From assembly GCA_002311645.1 (NCBI GenBank), contig DBYW01000011.1:210-64209 (forward strand): a DNA stretch of 64,000 nt, read 5' to 3'. A program made the translations under genes and the position numbers. A model generated the notes under the pieces. That model was given only the letters and a program-made list of their open reading frames with translations, ran no database searches and was not told where the DNA came from. The DNA comes from Bacteroidales bacterium UBA1176 (GTDB taxonomy: Bacteria; Bacteroidota; Bacteroidia; Bacteroidales; WCHB1-69). How positions within the stretch are numbered: position 1 is the first letter of the stretch; the number at the start of each line of letters is the position of its first letter. Below are positions 26,277 through 35,034 of this stretch, piece after piece.

Positions 26277-27926
26277 TTATTTTCCCCTATTTTTTTTCAT
26301 TTTGTCTGATGGTATTGAAAATTGCAACCATATAGGATAATGGTCTGATATATAGGGCACTCCATAGTAATCCACAATGGTTCTGAACTGTATGGGGAAG
26401 ATGTTTTTGACGAAGAATTGGTCGATGATGTTGGCGGAGGCGTTGTTGGCGAAGGCGTTGTTTACGGTTCCAAAGCCATTGAAGGATGGTTCCTTGTCGG
26501 TTTGCTCAGTAAGGTCGCGGGCAGGATACATGCCCAACTCCCGGGATAGGGGAGTGAAGATGGTGTCGGCTGTCGAGGAGTTCATGTCGCCGCCTAACAG
26601 AACGGGTGTGCCCTGTTGGACATCATGCTCCATCAGTCTGCCGAGCAGTTTTATGGACTCGCGGCGTGCCACGGTGCCCACATGATCCAAGTGGGTGTTG
26701 TAATAATGGATGATGGCCTTTGTTTTCTTGTCTTGCAGCACAGCTTTGGTGACGGTGCGGCGGCAAGCGGCATCCCACCCGAAGGAAACGGAGTCGGGGG
26801 TGGCACTGAGCCAAAAGGTTTTCTCTTGCAACAGCTTGAATTTCTTTTTGTTGTAGAAAACAGCCATATTCTCACCCTTTTGGTCGCCGTCGTCGCGTCC
26901 TACGCCCACCATGGCGTAATCCGACAGGTTTTGGCGCAGGAAATCGCGTTGGTCGGGCAGCATCTCCTGCACGCCGAATGCGTCGGGTGCCAGCTCGCGC
27001 AGCATCTTGGCCACGGCCTCCTTGCGGTAGGGCCAAGCGTTTTCTTCGTCGTATTCGGGAAATCCGCTCTGGCGGATGTTGAAGGAGACAAAGACAAAGA
27101 TGGGTTCGTCGCGAAGCCAGGCACGCATGCGTGCCGGCTCGTTGGTCGTGATGAGATCCACGCCTAATTCCGACATTTTTTTTGCGATGGCTTTGCTGTC
27201 TATGGTCCACGCATTGACGCTCATGCCGAGTGCGTGCGCCTGTTGAACCCATTTCGGATGTTGCAGCAGAATGCTGTAGTGGTAGTCGATGCCCTTGATG
27301 CCCAAGGCGTGGAGTTCTTCGGGAGTCTTGTCGCCATTGAGGTAAGCGACTGGAATGTCGGGACAGCGTTGCGCCAACATCTTGCACATTTCCAAGTCAA
27401 AGGAAATAAATTCCATTCGTCCCGACAGGTTGTGTTTTCTCACCAAGTCGATGCATTTTGCAACGTAAAGATTCCGCTCGCCTTCGGAGAGTGCGGGCTT
27501 GATTTCAAAATAGAGCTTGAAGGTGCTGCTGCATGATTTTGCGGCTTGTTGCAGGTATTCTTCCGCAGTGGGAATGGATTCGCCGTTGGGCAGCCGATAT
27601 TGCATGACGCGGCTGTGGGGGATGCGGTCCACGTATTCGTCGCCAATTTTGCGGTCGTGGATGATGATGAGCACACTGTCGGATGTCAGGCGTGCGTCGC
27701 ACTCCACGCCGGCACAAATTTGCCCGGGGTGTGCCGAGGCGCGGGAGGCAGCAGCCAAGGCGGACAATGTGTTCTGCTGTGCCCCATCAGCCTTCCAAAA
27801 GCCACGGTGTGCCACGATGCCTTGGGCGGAAATCTGAATGGATAGGATGATCAGGAATAACGCCTGAAGAGCCAATGTGCGCATCGGCCATTTTTGTACT
27901 GTGCTGTTGGCGTGTGTTTTGGACAT
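26277..27926 (-). CDS. Secreted GDPD / endonuclease-exonuclease-phosphatase fusion
   Basis: A 549-residue protein with a signal peptide (ending SIQISAQG). Residues about 36-275 are a glycerophosphodiester phosphodiesterase domain: AHRGFW, ECDARLTSD and IIHDRKIG supply the usual metal and catalytic residues. Residues about 285-540 are an EEP-type domain: FVSFNIRQ, GVQEMLPDQ, YNTHLDHVG, LLGGDMNSS and SDHYPIWLQ. Both active sites look complete, so it could hydrolyse glycerophosphodiesters and a second phosphodiester (nucleic acid or lipid headgroup). A shorter start at 27884 (MRTLALQAL) also gives a signal peptide. Confidence 0.87.
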   Translation of the reverse strand: MSKTHANSTVQKWPMRTLALQALFLIILSIQISAQGIVAHRGFWKADGAQQNTLSALAAASRASAHPGQICAGVECDARLTSDSVLIIIHDRKIGDEYVDRIPHSRVMQYRLPNGESIPTAEEYLQQAAKSCSSTFKLYFEIKPALSEGERNLYVAKCIDLVRKHNLSGRMEFISFDLEMCKMLAQRCPDIPVAYLNGDKTPEELHALGIKGIDYHYSILLQHPKWVQQAHALGMSVNAWTIDSKAIAKKMSELGVDLITTNEPARMRAWLRDEPIFVFVSFNIRQSGFPEYDEENAWPYRKEAVAKMLRELAPDAFGVQEMLPDQRDFLRQNLSDYAMVGVGRDDGDQKGENMAVFYNKKKFKLLQEKTFWLSATPDSVSFGWDAACRRTVTKAVLQDKKTKAIIHYYNTHLDHVGTVARRESIKLLGRLMEHDVQQGTPVLLGGDMNSSTADTIFTPLSRELGMYPARDLTEQTDKEPSFNGFGTVNNAFANNASANIIDQFFVKNIFPIQFRTIVDYYGVPYISDHYPIWLQFSIPSDKMKKNRGK

Positions 27927-27960
27927 CGTTGTCTTGTCGGTGGATGCGTATATTGGATAC

Positions 27961-28572
27961 CTAAAACTTGTAGCCGACCCCTACGACGACATACGAGACG
28001 TACCCGAAGTTGGTTTCGAAAAGGCCGTAGAATCTCTTGCCGACGGACACGCCGATGGGGGTGATGTTGAAGGCGAACATGAAATTGGTGTTCTTTCCAT
28101 CCTTGTCGGCAGATTTCCCGCGGCTGTCAAACAGATAGCTGGCGCCAAGGTCTATGCCGGAGTAAAGCCGCACCCAGGGGCGGTTGAGGTAATTGAATCG
28201 TACGCTGGGCATCAAGGTCAGGAAACACATTTTGTATTGGTCAGTGATTACAGCTCGTGTGCTGTCTGAAAAACGCGTCACGCCTGCACCTTCCAAGGTC
28301 GCCTTGAAACCGACCTGGAACCACGGCTTCACCTGGTAGTAATAATGAAATCCGTATTCCCCGTAAAGATTCAAGTCGACGGGCCTGTGGGAAATGGATC
28401 CGCCGAGTGCCTCGAAAAATCCGACGGTGCCATAAACAAGCGATCCCATGAAGGAGAAAGGACCGGCTTCAATGCCTACTTCATGCTTGCACTCGTTGTG
28501 TGGATGCTGTGCTTGAACTTGACCATGAAACAGGATGGTCAATAAGAGACATAGGATGATGATGCGTTTCAT
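27961..28572 (-). CDS. Small outer-membrane beta-barrel protein
   Basis: A 203-residue protein with a signal peptide (MKRIIILCLLLTILFHGQVQAQ). The mature part alternates hydrophobic and polar residues with many aromatics (LYGEYGFHYYYQVKPWFQVGF) and ends in Phe (VGVGYKF), the usual signal of an outer-membrane barrel. Probably 8 strands. Function unknown. It has its own promoter and is 34 nt upstream of the GDPD-EEP gene. Confidence 0.75.
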   Translation of the reverse strand: MKRIIILCLLLTILFHGQVQAQHPHNECKHEVGIEAGPFSFMGSLVYGTVGFFEALGGSISHRPVDLNLYGEYGFHYYYQVKPWFQVGFKATLEGAGVTRFSDSTRAVITDQYKMCFLTLMPSVRFNYLNRPWVRLYSGIDLGASYLFDSRGKSADKDGKNTNFMFAFNITPIGVSVGKRFYGLFETNFGYVSYVVVGVGYKF

Positions 28573-28592
28573 AGGTTTTTATTTTGAGGCCG

Positions 28593-28600
28593 CAAATATA
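28593..28600 (-). promoter_or_regulatory. -7 box (TATATTTG) for the small barrel gene
   Basis: It matches TAnnTTTG on the minus strand, 20 nt upstream of the start at 28572. No good -33 TTG was seen. Confidence 0.6.
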
Positions 28601-28631
28601 GGATTTTTATAGTATCTGACGGCTTTTTTTG

Positions 28632-28639
28632 TACATTTG
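28632..28639 (+). promoter_or_regulatory. -7 box (TACATTTG) for the GNAT gene
   Basis: It matches TAnnTTTG, 23 nt upstream of the ATG at 28663. It is divergent from the barrel-gene promoter 31 nt away. Confidence 0.6.
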
Positions 28640-28662
28640 CCGCCTTAAAAACACAATCCTTT

Positions 28663-29235
28663 ATGATAGCCAACGCTGCCATTACCATACGGCCTGCTAC
28701 GGTCGACGATGTTTCTCTGATAGCACGCAATGTGCTGGATGCCGTTGGCATGGAACATCCGGATAAAGAGGCGATTGATTGTCTCGCTGAATTGTGCCGC
28801 CGATCCGATGTGTTGTACAGTTGGGCGAACACGGATATTGCCCTTTTGGGCGATAGGCCTGTCGGGTCGCTTACCTCCTATGATGGGGGGCTGTATGCTG
28901 AAATGCGCGCCAAGACGTTTCCCGAGTTGGAAAAGTTTGTCGGCTTGGATTTCAGTAAGATGAGTGTTGAAACTGGTCCCGGTGAGTTCTATTTTGATTC
29001 TCTCGCCGTACTTCCTGAATTTCGCGGACAGGGCATCGGGACACTTCTGATGCAACATGGCATAGCCAAAGCTCGCGCATTGCATTTCTCCCGTATCGCC
29101 TTGCTTGTGGATTTTGAAAATCCTGACGCAATGCATCTGTATAAGTCTTTGGGATTCAAAAAAGAGGGGGAGATGTACTTGTTTAGCACGCTTTATGCGC
29201 GCATGATTGTTGAAATAGGGCCCGAGGAACGCTAA
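28663..29235 (+). CDS. GNAT family N-acetyltransferase
   Basis: A 190-residue acetyltransferase. The acetyl-CoA loop is LAVLPEFRGQGIGTLLMQHGI (R/Q-G-x-G-T pattern), followed by the beta-bulge region and DAMHLYKSLGFKKEGE near the C-terminus. The substrate is unknown. Its stop overlaps the convergent L,D-transpeptidase stop by 4 nt. Confidence 0.87.
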   Translation: MIANAAITIRPATVDDVSLIARNVLDAVGMEHPDKEAIDCLAELCRRSDVLYSWANTDIALLGDRPVGSLTSYDGGLYAEMRAKTFPELEKFVGLDFSKMSVETGPGEFYFDSLAVLPEFRGQGIGTLLMQHGIAKARALHFSRIALLVDFENPDAMHLYKSLGFKKEGEMYLFSTLYARMIVEIGPEER

Positions 29236-31067
29236 CGTTGCATCAGCTGCATGATGTTGCCGTCTTTGTAATAGACATCCTCCCGGTATTGGATGCTCCC
29301 GTCGTTTCCGGTAAAACAGGTGTAGTATTCGATGTAGAGCGGCATTGTCTTTTTGAGCTGGATGCTGGTGGGACGCAGTTCCCGATAGAATTTCTTCTCA
29401 CGGTCGGAGAGCTTGTCGTAATATTCCTGCTCCTTCTCTGTTTTTTTCTCTAAATATTTCTCGCCGTCTTCTGTGGTCGGCTCGTTGCCGAGGATGATGC
29501 TGATTTCCTCCAGCCGTTTTTCGTCAAACTCATTGATGGCGTAAAGCACAGCGGCAAGGTCCATGGGGTTCTCCACGCGGATGCAACCATGGCTCAGCGC
29601 ACGGGTGCGGCGTTTGAATGCCCCTTTGTTGTTGGTATCGTGCAGATACACGGATTCTGTGTTGGGGAAGTCGAACTTGACGCGGCCCAGGGCGTTGTGC
29701 CGTCCCGAAGTCTGGCGCAGGCGATAAGGGATGTTGCCGCGGTTCACCTTGTTCCAGTCGATGGAATCGGGAACCACGTAGTCGCCGGTGCGCGCGTCCT
29801 TGATGTAGAGCTTCTCGCGATTGACCACGGCGGTGTTGCTCTTGCAGAGCTTGTAGTAGTACTCGTTCTTGATAATGTCGTACGGGATGTTCCACTCCGG
29901 GTTGAGCACGATCCGGTTGATGCGGCTGTAAAGCAGGGGCGATTCGGCCTTGTAGGCGGTGACGATTCCTTTTCTGATGCGTGATGGGTTCTTGGCCGGG
30001 TCTTGCGTGCGACCGCAGCAAATGCGCGTCTTGAAGGCCACCGTGTCCTCCACGAAAGCCTTCAGCGTGTAGTCGGGGATGTTTACAGCAATGTAAGTGC
30101 GATCCTTTTCCGGCGTGACGTGCCAGCGCAGGCGTTCCATGTTGGCCGCCAATTTGTCGAGGTAGTAGCTGATGGGCCTGTTGAGCTTGCGGACGGTCTC
30201 CTCACCCAAGCTGTCGCATTCGGGGATGGCGTTGTGGCGGCGGAAGAGGTTGATACCCGCCAACAGGGAGTCCGTGAGGCGGTCGGTGACTGTGAAGTCA
30301 GCGGGTAGCTCGCCCGTGAGCATCAGTCGCTTGCATACGTTGGGCAAGGCTGTGTGGCGTTGTCCTTTGCGCACGGTGGGCATGACGATTTTGGGCACAA
30401 TCGTGTCTTTAAGCGGGTAAAGCCGCAATAGCTCTGCCTGCAAGTGCTTGTATTCCGAAGTGTTAGGCTCTCTATCCCTGATGACTGACGGGAATTGCTC
30501 AATCTTTTCCATGATGGAATTCTCGAATTCCTTGTCCGGTTTCAGGTTTTTCATCAGCCATTTTCCGCCGTTGGCCTTGACGGGGTCGGTGGCTCCGTAG
30601 CTGAGGGCGCTGACATATCGGAGGTATGCCTCGGAGAGGTGCATCTCCAAGTTGAAGAGTGTGTCGAAGAGGGTCGAGTCATTGGCGACTTGGTGGCTCT
30701 TAAGCAAATTGAGAGAACGTTTGAGGGCTGGGCATTGCAGGAATGTGTCGGGGATGCCGTGCTCGTAGGAGCGGGCAAGGATGTGCAGCAGCGAGTCGAT
30801 GCGCGTCTCTTGGATGCCGCGTGCCGTCCAATAGGGTTCGCAACGGTGCGTCTGGTAGTAGTGCTGCAGAGCATCGGCATACGCGAAACAACTGTCGCTC
30901 AAGGCATCAACTCGGCGGGCGAAATGTTCGTTGTAGGCTTTCTCGTGGTATGCGGAATAATGCGTGAACCAATGGGGTGCACGTTCCGTGCCGATGGACT
31001 TGCTGTGGCAGGAGGATCCTATCAGAATGGCGACGAGTAGGATGAAAACATTGGAAAAGCGCAACAT
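29232..31067 (-). CDS. L,D-transpeptidase (YkuD) lipoprotein, YcbB-like
   Basis: A 611-residue protein starting MLRFSNVFILLVAILIGSSC; the lipobox Cys20 indicates a lipoprotein. The large N-terminal part resembles the scaffold and peptidoglycan-binding regions of YcbB-type enzymes. The YkuD domain carries LHDTNNKGAFKRRTRALSHGCIRV in overlapping pieces, with the HGCIRV catalytic Cys. It would make 3-3 cross-links or attach ligands to the cell wall. An upstream ATG at 31139 adds 24 residues without signal character and overlaps the promoter, so 31067 is chosen. Confidence 0.9.
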   Translation of the reverse strand: MLRFSNVFILLVAILIGSSCHSKSIGTERAPHWFTHYSAYHEKAYNEHFARRVDALSDSCFAYADALQHYYQTHRCEPYWTARGIQETRIDSLLHILARSYEHGIPDTFLQCPALKRSLNLLKSHQVANDSTLFDTLFNLEMHLSEAYLRYVSALSYGATDPVKANGGKWLMKNLKPDKEFENSIMEKIEQFPSVIRDREPNTSEYKHLQAELLRLYPLKDTIVPKIVMPTVRKGQRHTALPNVCKRLMLTGELPADFTVTDRLTDSLLAGINLFRRHNAIPECDSLGEETVRKLNRPISYYLDKLAANMERLRWHVTPEKDRTYIAVNIPDYTLKAFVEDTVAFKTRICCGRTQDPAKNPSRIRKGIVTAYKAESPLLYSRINRIVLNPEWNIPYDIIKNEYYYKLCKSNTAVVNREKLYIKDARTGDYVVPDSIDWNKVNRGNIPYRLRQTSGRHNALGRVKFDFPNTESVYLHDTNNKGAFKRRTRALSHGCIRVENPMDLAAVLYAINEFDEKRLEEISIILGNEPTTEDGEKYLEKKTEKEQEYYDKLSDREKKFYRELRPTSIQLKKTMPLYIEYYTCFTGNDGSIQYREDVYYKDGNIMQLMQR

Positions 31068-31138
31068 GGGGAGATGTGTATGGAAAGTACAAAAAGTACA
31101 AAAGAGTTTATGAGTGGATGAGTGAAAATATGAGGCCA

Positions 31139-31146
31139 CAAAGATA
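31139..31146 (-). promoter_or_regulatory. -7 box (TATCTTTG) for the L,D-transpeptidase gene
   Basis: It matches TAnnTTTG on the minus strand. It is 71 nt upstream of the start at 31067, longer than for most genes here. It lies between this gene and the O-acylation pair. Confidence 0.55.
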
Positions 31147-31202
31147 GTTTTTTTGTGTATATCTTCGGAGATGAGATTTTTGCATAAGGCAAGGATGTGG
31201 TA

Positions 31203-32339
31203 TTACTGCTCTGTTTTATGTGTTGCATTCTGTATCTCTTCCACGCAGTGCCACCCGAAATCCTTCAGGTTCGCGTCGGTGGTCATCAGCAAGATCACGT
31301 CTTTCCTGCGCAAGACTTCCGGCAGGGTCCGCTTGTCGATATAGTATGCGGTGGGGTCCCAGATGTGGGGGTATAGGGAGAGGTTGTAGTACCAGAACTC
31401 GGGCTGGTCGAACCACTGCTGCAGGATGCCGTGGTTCCAAAGACTCCAGACATAGCTGTCGGCGATGACGAGCGCGCGCGGGCGCGCCCCCGTGACGGGC
31501 TGCGGCTCCATGACGGGGAAGCAGAGCTTCTCGTGCGGCAGCTCCGACAGCAGGTTCATCGGGGGCTCCAAGTCGAAGTCAAGGTCTTTGTTGATTGTGG
31601 AGAGCGAGTCACCGACATGGTGGAAAGAGGGCAGTGTCGTGTGGCATTCCCGCTCGATGAATCGCTGCAGCGTGTCGGCGGCGCGCCACATCCCGTAGGT
31701 GGTCCAATGGATGCCGTGGCGGCTGTAGAGCGGGTAGGGCTCGTTGGCGGCGATGGACAGGAACCAGGCGTTCAGGTCCAACAGGCGCACTCCAAGCTCC
31801 TTGGCGAGGCGCGTGTAGCTGTTGTAGTTGGTCTGTGCGCCCTTGCGGCAGCGTTTCGGCAGATATTCGGGCATGCAACGTGCCTTGCCCGGTTCAAATA
31901 CCAATAAAAGCTCTATGCCTTGGTGGTGTAAGGAGTCTTGTAACTCCTTGAACTTTAATAGATTGTTTTTGACAACATCGTCTCCGGCAAAATCCTTGCC
32001 CTGATATTCGTCAACATAGACGTTCTCATAGAAATAGTCGTCCTGCCCAATGATGAGCTTGGGTGCGGCCGAGTATCTGAAAAGGCGGTAGTTCAGCTCA
32101 TTATAGAACCGCACAGCGTGGTTGCATCCCCCGACACTCTGCTTGACAAGCATTTCATCCCTGTCGTGGAAACCGAGATAGAGCATGATGGGAGTCCTCT
32201 CTTTGTCGGGGACGGGTGGTATGCCGAAGAGCGGTTTGCCCCTTGTGGCCGGCACAAACATCAGCACGCCCGGCAGCGTCATGAGGACGAGCAGGAGGGC
32301 GAAGAGGATGCGGTAGTGTCGTTGTGTATGTGATGCCAT
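31203..32339 (-). CDS. AlgX/AlgJ/DltD-like SGNH-type O-acyl transfer protein
   Basis: A 378-residue protein with one N-terminal membrane anchor (YRILFALLLVLMTLPGVLMFV) and an extracytoplasmic domain. GQDDYFYENV, RHGIHWTTYGMW and VIADSYVWSLW are reminiscent of the AlgJ/AlgX fold, with Asp-His and Ser as possible catalytic residues. It starts 3 nt after the MBOAT stop. Such pairs pass acyl groups from a membrane O-acyltransferase to an extracellular polymer; the acceptor here is unknown, with surface glycan or peptidoglycan possible. Confidence 0.8.
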   Translation of the reverse strand: MASHTQRHYRILFALLLVLMTLPGVLMFVPATRGKPLFGIPPVPDKERTPIMLYLGFHDRDEMLVKQSVGGCNHAVRFYNELNYRLFRYSAAPKLIIGQDDYFYENVYVDEYQGKDFAGDDVVKNNLLKFKELQDSLHHQGIELLLVFEPGKARCMPEYLPKRCRKGAQTNYNSYTRLAKELGVRLLDLNAWFLSIAANEPYPLYSRHGIHWTTYGMWRAADTLQRFIERECHTTLPSFHHVGDSLSTINKDLDFDLEPPMNLLSELPHEKLCFPVMEPQPVTGARPRALVIADSYVWSLWNHGILQQWFDQPEFWYYNLSLYPHIWDPTAYYIDKRTLPEVLRRKDVILLMTTDANLKDFGWHCVEEIQNATHKTEQ

Positions 32340-32342
32340 GGG

Positions 32343-33764
32343 TCAGAATCTGAAATAGATGAAGGGGTTGAAGCCGCCGGCAAGCAAGGCGCTGCCGTTG
32401 AGCACATATAGCGCCACCATGACGAGGGTGACAAGGATGGCGCGGTGGGTGGTTAGTGAGCGTTCGTACAGCCCGTTGACCGCCGACTCTATCTTGCCGA
32501 AGATGCCGGAGAAGGCGCACAATGTTGCTGCGATGAGAATTACCACGAAGCGGGTGTTGAGGAGGATGCCGTCGGCGGGTGCGGTAAACGCGAAGAGGCG
32601 ACCGATATATTCGGCGGCGTAGCCCAACGTGTCGGCGCGGAAGATCACCCAGCCGATCATCACGAAAAGGAAGGTGAGCAGGGTGGAGGGGATTCTGCCC
32701 GCTTTCTCCAACAGCTTGCGCAAGCCCCACTTGTCGAGTACGAGGAACAAGCCGTGGTAGAGTCCCCAGATCGCGAAGGTCCAGGCCGCGCCGTGCCAGA
32801 GGCCGGAGAGGAAGAAGACGGTCACGAGGTTGAGGTAGGTGCGCGCCGTCCCTTTGCGGTTGCCGCCGAGCGGGATGTAGAGGTAGTCTTTCATCCAGTT
32901 GCCCAATGTGATGTGCCACCGCTTCCAGAATTCGGTGAAGCTGCGCGAGATGTACGGGAAGTTGAAGTTCTCGGGGAACGAGAAGCCGAACATGCGGCCC
33001 AGTCCGAGCGCCATGTCGGAGTAGCCGGCGAAGTCGAAGTAGATCTGCATCGTGTAGGCCAACATCCCGAGCCAGGCGGTGCCGGCAGCCAACTCGCCGG
33101 GCGCGGTGGCGAAGATGATGTCCACTTGCTGCGCCAGAACATTGGCAATTAACACTTTTTTAGAGAGTCCGATGAGGAATCTGTAGAGTCCGTTGAAGCG
33201 GTTCCGGGGCGTGTCCTGTGCGCTGCGGTCGGCTAATTGCGCCACGATTTCCTTGTAACGGATGATCGGGCCGGCGATGAGCTGCGGGAACATCAGGATG
33301 TAGAGGGCCAGCACGTCCCAGCGGCGCTGCGCGGGATGGTCCTGGCGATAGACATCCACCATGTAGGAGATCTTCTGGAAGGTGACGAACGAGATGCCCA
33401 CGGGCAGCGCGACCTTGTGCCACTCAAACGGCACTAAGCCCAACCAGTTGTAAAACTGTTGTACATTCTCGATGAAGAAGTTGGCATACTTGAAATAGGC
33501 CAGGATGCCAATGTTGAGCACCAAGGAAAACGCCAACCATCCTTTCCGCTTTTTGCCTTCTGCCTTGTCCATGGCACGGGCTATGAAGTAGTCGGCGGTG
33601 ATGGAGACGAGGAGCAAGGCGATGAACCGCGGCTCGCTCCAGGAGTAAAACAGCAGGCTGGCGACCAGCAGCCACACGTTCCGGCCTCGTGCAGGCAGCA
33701 GGTAGTATAGGAGCAATACTACCGGCAGGAAGATGAACAAGAAGGTGGCGGAACTGAAAACCAT
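32343..33764 (-). CDS. MBOAT family membrane O-acyltransferase (AlgI/DltB-like)
   Basis: A 473-residue polytopic enzyme. Family motifs are FFIENVQQFYNWLG, PVGISFVTFQKISYMVDVYR, FAGYSDMALGLGRMFGF, WKRWHITLGNWMKDYLYIPLGGNRKG and GLWHGAAWTFAIWGLYHG, the last holding the conserved His. It moves an acyl group across the inner membrane to the AlgX-like partner encoded 3 nt downstream. Confidence 0.95.
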   Translation of the reverse strand: MVFSSATFLFIFLPVVLLLYYLLPARGRNVWLLVASLLFYSWSEPRFIALLLVSITADYFIARAMDKAEGKKRKGWLAFSLVLNIGILAYFKYANFFIENVQQFYNWLGLVPFEWHKVALPVGISFVTFQKISYMVDVYRQDHPAQRRWDVLALYILMFPQLIAGPIIRYKEIVAQLADRSAQDTPRNRFNGLYRFLIGLSKKVLIANVLAQQVDIIFATAPGELAAGTAWLGMLAYTMQIYFDFAGYSDMALGLGRMFGFSFPENFNFPYISRSFTEFWKRWHITLGNWMKDYLYIPLGGNRKGTARTYLNLVTVFFLSGLWHGAAWTFAIWGLYHGLFLVLDKWGLRKLLEKAGRIPSTLLTFLFVMIGWVIFRADTLGYAAEYIGRLFAFTAPADGILLNTRFVVILIAATLCAFSGIFGKIESAVNGLYERSLTTHRAILVTLVMVALYVLNGSALLAGGFNPFIYFRF

Positions 33765-33930
33765 AGGGCACGAACAGCGGTTTTAAAGCGTTAAATTAAT
33801 TGTGTGATATAGGTTGTAAATGTGAAATATGTAAAATGATAACTATTACGGTTTTAAAAAATGAAACGCATCCGCAATATCTCACGGGTCCATTGAGTAG
33901 GCGTTAAACTGCAACTTCTTTTTCATCATC

Positions 33931-34935
33931 CTATTCCTTTATAAATTTCCTGACAATGGTTCTCTTGCCATCCCTATAGGTCAGGAAATACATTCCTGCC
34001 GGCAATTCCGCCACTGGAATCCGGCAACGGCTTCCTTCGGCCTTCTGCTGGAGGCGATGCCTGCCCAACATGTCCGTAATCACCACGGTGCCCTCCATTT
34101 CTTCTCCCGTACTCATGTCCAAGACCACATACTGTGTCGCAGGATTCGGGTAGAGATTCATTGCGGACATTGAAGGATGCTCTGATACGCCCACGTGTTG
34201 CTGTTCGCATCCAAGTCGCTCGTCTGCCATATAAACTAAGGAGTCGTCCTTGTACAGACAAAGCAACAAAGTTAAGTAAGGCTGGGCAAGTGCCCCATAG
34301 CCTGGTGGTACATTTGGGTAGCTGTATTCTTCCCCTGTACAGGTCCCGTATGTGGGGCCTATGCCTTCTATGAAACGAATGGAGAAGGGATAGTCGGCAT
34401 GTTGGTTTGCATAATCAGTTCCAAAAAAATAATCGTCCAGATGGTTAAGCAGGGACAGGCAAATCGTCTTCCTGCCTGAATAATACCGTACACTGTCCAC
34501 TAACATTAATCTTTTAAGACCTGAAAATGACACCCATGAAAATGTGTCCCCTTCGGCCAAGGACATGTCACAGACAAGTCGCCCGCTTCTGTACAAGCGT
34601 CCGTGTGCAGTGTCTTCCCTTAGAAGTCCAGACCAGCATCTGGGGCTGCACGAAGAATAGGAATGAGCCGAATAATAGTCTTCGCCCTGGAGATTTTGGT
34701 GACTGCTTTTGTCAAAGGTCATTGTAAATGTGCGGGAATATACGCCCAAAGGGAATGATGTTGCATATGCGGGCGGACTTTGGACTGCCACCACGTGGTA
34801 CACCCACGTGCTGTCGCCGAAGAAAGACATGTACTGCCCGTGCGCGTGTGCGGCGGAGAGCAGCAGGACGGCAAAGGCCAACGCAAAGGCAAGTCGACTG
34901 TGTCTTTTCTCTGTGTGTGTCATGATATTTCTCAT
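33931..34935 (-). CDS. T9SS cargo protein, unknown function
   Basis: A 334-residue protein with a signal peptide (LAFALAFAVLLLSAAHAHGQ) and a C-terminal sorting domain (MNLYPNPATQYVVLDMS ... VVITDMLGRHRLQ ... VAELPAGMYFLTYRDG ... RKFIKE). The central region shows no recognisable enzyme motif. ATG at 34923 is an equally possible start. It is the last of four leftward T9SS cargo genes. Confidence 0.78.
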   Translation of the reverse strand: MRNIMTHTEKRHSRLAFALAFAVLLLSAAHAHGQYMSFFGDSTWVYHVVAVQSPPAYATSFPLGVYSRTFTMTFDKSSHQNLQGEDYYSAHSYSSCSPRCWSGLLREDTAHGRLYRSGRLVCDMSLAEGDTFSWVSFSGLKRLMLVDSVRYYSGRKTICLSLLNHLDDYFFGTDYANQHADYPFSIRFIEGIGPTYGTCTGEEYSYPNVPPGYGALAQPYLTLLLCLYKDDSLVYMADERLGCEQQHVGVSEHPSMSAMNLYPNPATQYVVLDMSTGEEMEGTVVITDMLGRHRLQQKAEGSRCRIPVAELPAGMYFLTYRDGKRTIVRKFIKE

Positions 34936-35034
34936 TGTTTTGTGTTGTGATTATAGTCGAATTAAACTGAAAAATACGTGTGTAAAATTAAAAAAAATAA
35001 TCATGTAAGGAAAGAAAAAGCAAGGAATTGTTGA

